The notes beneath the pieces were generated by a model that saw only the letters and a program-made list of their open reading frames with translations, was not told the origin of the DNA and ran no database searches. Source: an uncultured Burkholderiaceae bacterium (lineage in GTDB: Bacteria; Pseudomonadota; Gammaproteobacteria; Burkholderiales; Burkholderiaceae_C). From it: 7,268 nucleotides of DNA. The stretch spans positions 1 through 7,268 of the forward strand of contig CALIDR010000015.1 in NCBI GenBank assembly GCA_938022295.1, given 5' to 3'. The position numbers and the translations under genes are program-made. This document shows, piece after piece, positions 6,801 to 7,268 of the stretch. Each line of letters starts with the position of its first letter. Positions within the stretch are counted from its first letter, which is position 1.

Positions 6801-7268
6801 TCAGCCGTCGATCAGCGACCGCAGCGCGGCGACGAACGGCCCCGGCAGGCTCACCATCGGGTCGTGGCCGGTGGCGAGTTCGACGACGCGCCAGCTGGGT
6901 TCGCGGCGCACGCGTTCGCGCGAGGCGGCGATCGTCGCCAGCGCCGGCTGGGTGCAGTCGACGAAGGCGCGCGGCAGCGCGGCGACGCCGGCGGCGTCGA
7001 ACGCCAGCGGCTCGCGGTACACCGCGAGCGGGTGCGGCGTCTGGCGCCGCAGCAGCCAGTCGCGGTCGGCACCTTCGAGGCCGAACGCCGCCGGGTCGGG
7101 CGCCGGCATGCCCACGCCGCCCGCTGCCTCGGCGGCGGCCACGCGCGCGGCGACCGTCTCGGGGGCGTGGGTGCTGCTCCAGCTCTCGCCCGGCCGCGGC
7201 ACGACGGCGTCGACGTAGACGAGCTGGCGCAGCGTCCCCGGCGCCTCGCGCTGCAGCCGGTCGGCGGC
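6801..7268 (-). CDS. Alpha/beta-fold hydrolase, C-terminal part
   Basis: The frame is open to the right edge of the window, giving 155 residues and a TGA at 6803-6801. The true start lies outside: the stretch before the GTG at 7202 (LVYVDAVV) reads as coding and resembles the strand after the nucleophile in esterases of this group, where the family usually has YVDAFVP followed by a Gly-Ser pair (here PRPGESW). The C-terminal WRVVELATGHDPMVSLP matches the last strand and the catalytic His loop; that His is codon 6864-6866. The nucleophile elbow (GxSxG) and oxyanion residues are beyond the edge, and the acid residue cannot be assigned with certainty. It is likely a small cytoplasmic esterase or hydrolase with unknown substrate. 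It lies upstream of the nuclease gene on the same strand, but the 141-base gap with a hairpin argues against tight operon membership. Confidence 0.85.
   Translation of the reverse strand, partial: AADRLQREAPGTLRQLVYVDAVVPRPGESWSSTHAPETVAARVAAAEAAGGVGMPAPDPAAFGLEGADRDWLLRRQTPHPLAVYREPLAFDAAGVAALPRAFVDCTQPALATIAASRERVRREPSWRVVELATGHDPMVSLPGPFVAALRSLIDG

Noticed and set aside
6801..7202. Hydrolase gene starting at the GTG at 7202
   Set aside because: The frame continues to the window edge with family-like sequence (LVYVDAVV), and the catalytic nucleophile region would be missing. The gene is cut by the window edge rather than short.

Overview
This is a very GC-rich window with strongly G/C-biased third codon positions. 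The gene content is that of a free-living Gram-negative bacterium that secretes many proteins: a periplasmic gamma-glutamyltransferase, a PEP-CTERM protein (exosortase sorting occurs in Gram-negative envelopes), and a giant RTX/type I secretion substrate. A high-GC betaproteobacterium of the Burkholderiales type is my best guess. That placement is inferred from composition and families, not from any marker gene.

Layout. On the + strand, positions 1-656 hold the 3' part of a gamma-glutamyltransferase gene, including the autoprocessing threonine and the whole small subunit. Three genes on the - strand converge on it. In their transcription order they are: the 3' part of an alpha/beta-hydrolase (7268-6801, start outside the window); a 1816-residue multidomain secreted nuclease (6659-1209); and a 163-residue PEP-CTERM protein (1176-685). 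The nuclease and PEP-CTERM genes are only 32 bases apart and are probably cotranscribed. A 141-base gap full of inverted repeats separates the hydrolase from the nuclease, so the nuclease probably has its own promoter or at least a partial transcriptional break. There is no gene-free stretch longer than about 150 bases, and I see no tRNA, rRNA, CRISPR array, insertion sequence or phage gene.

The centrepiece is the nuclease. From N to C terminus it carries a beta-rich N-terminal module, a lamin-tail domain, two Calx-beta-like domains, a choice-of-anchor I (MSP130/alkaline-phosphatase-like) domain, an ExeM/NucH-type linker with OB-fold, and an endonuclease/exonuclease/phosphatase nuclease domain with all expected catalytic residues. 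It ends in three RTX nonapeptides and a type I secretion tail. From the chosen TTG start it contains no cysteine and no signal peptide, as expected for a type I substrate.

How the genes may work together (inference): the nuclease would digest extracellular DNA outside the cell, gamma-glutamyltransferase would degrade glutathione and gamma-glutamyl peptides in the periplasm, and the PEP-CTERM protein would sit in the envelope or be released into the matrix. This could be a nutrient-scavenging or biofilm-matrix locus. Only the nuclease and PEP-CTERM pair has operon-like spacing; the other two genes may simply be neighbours.
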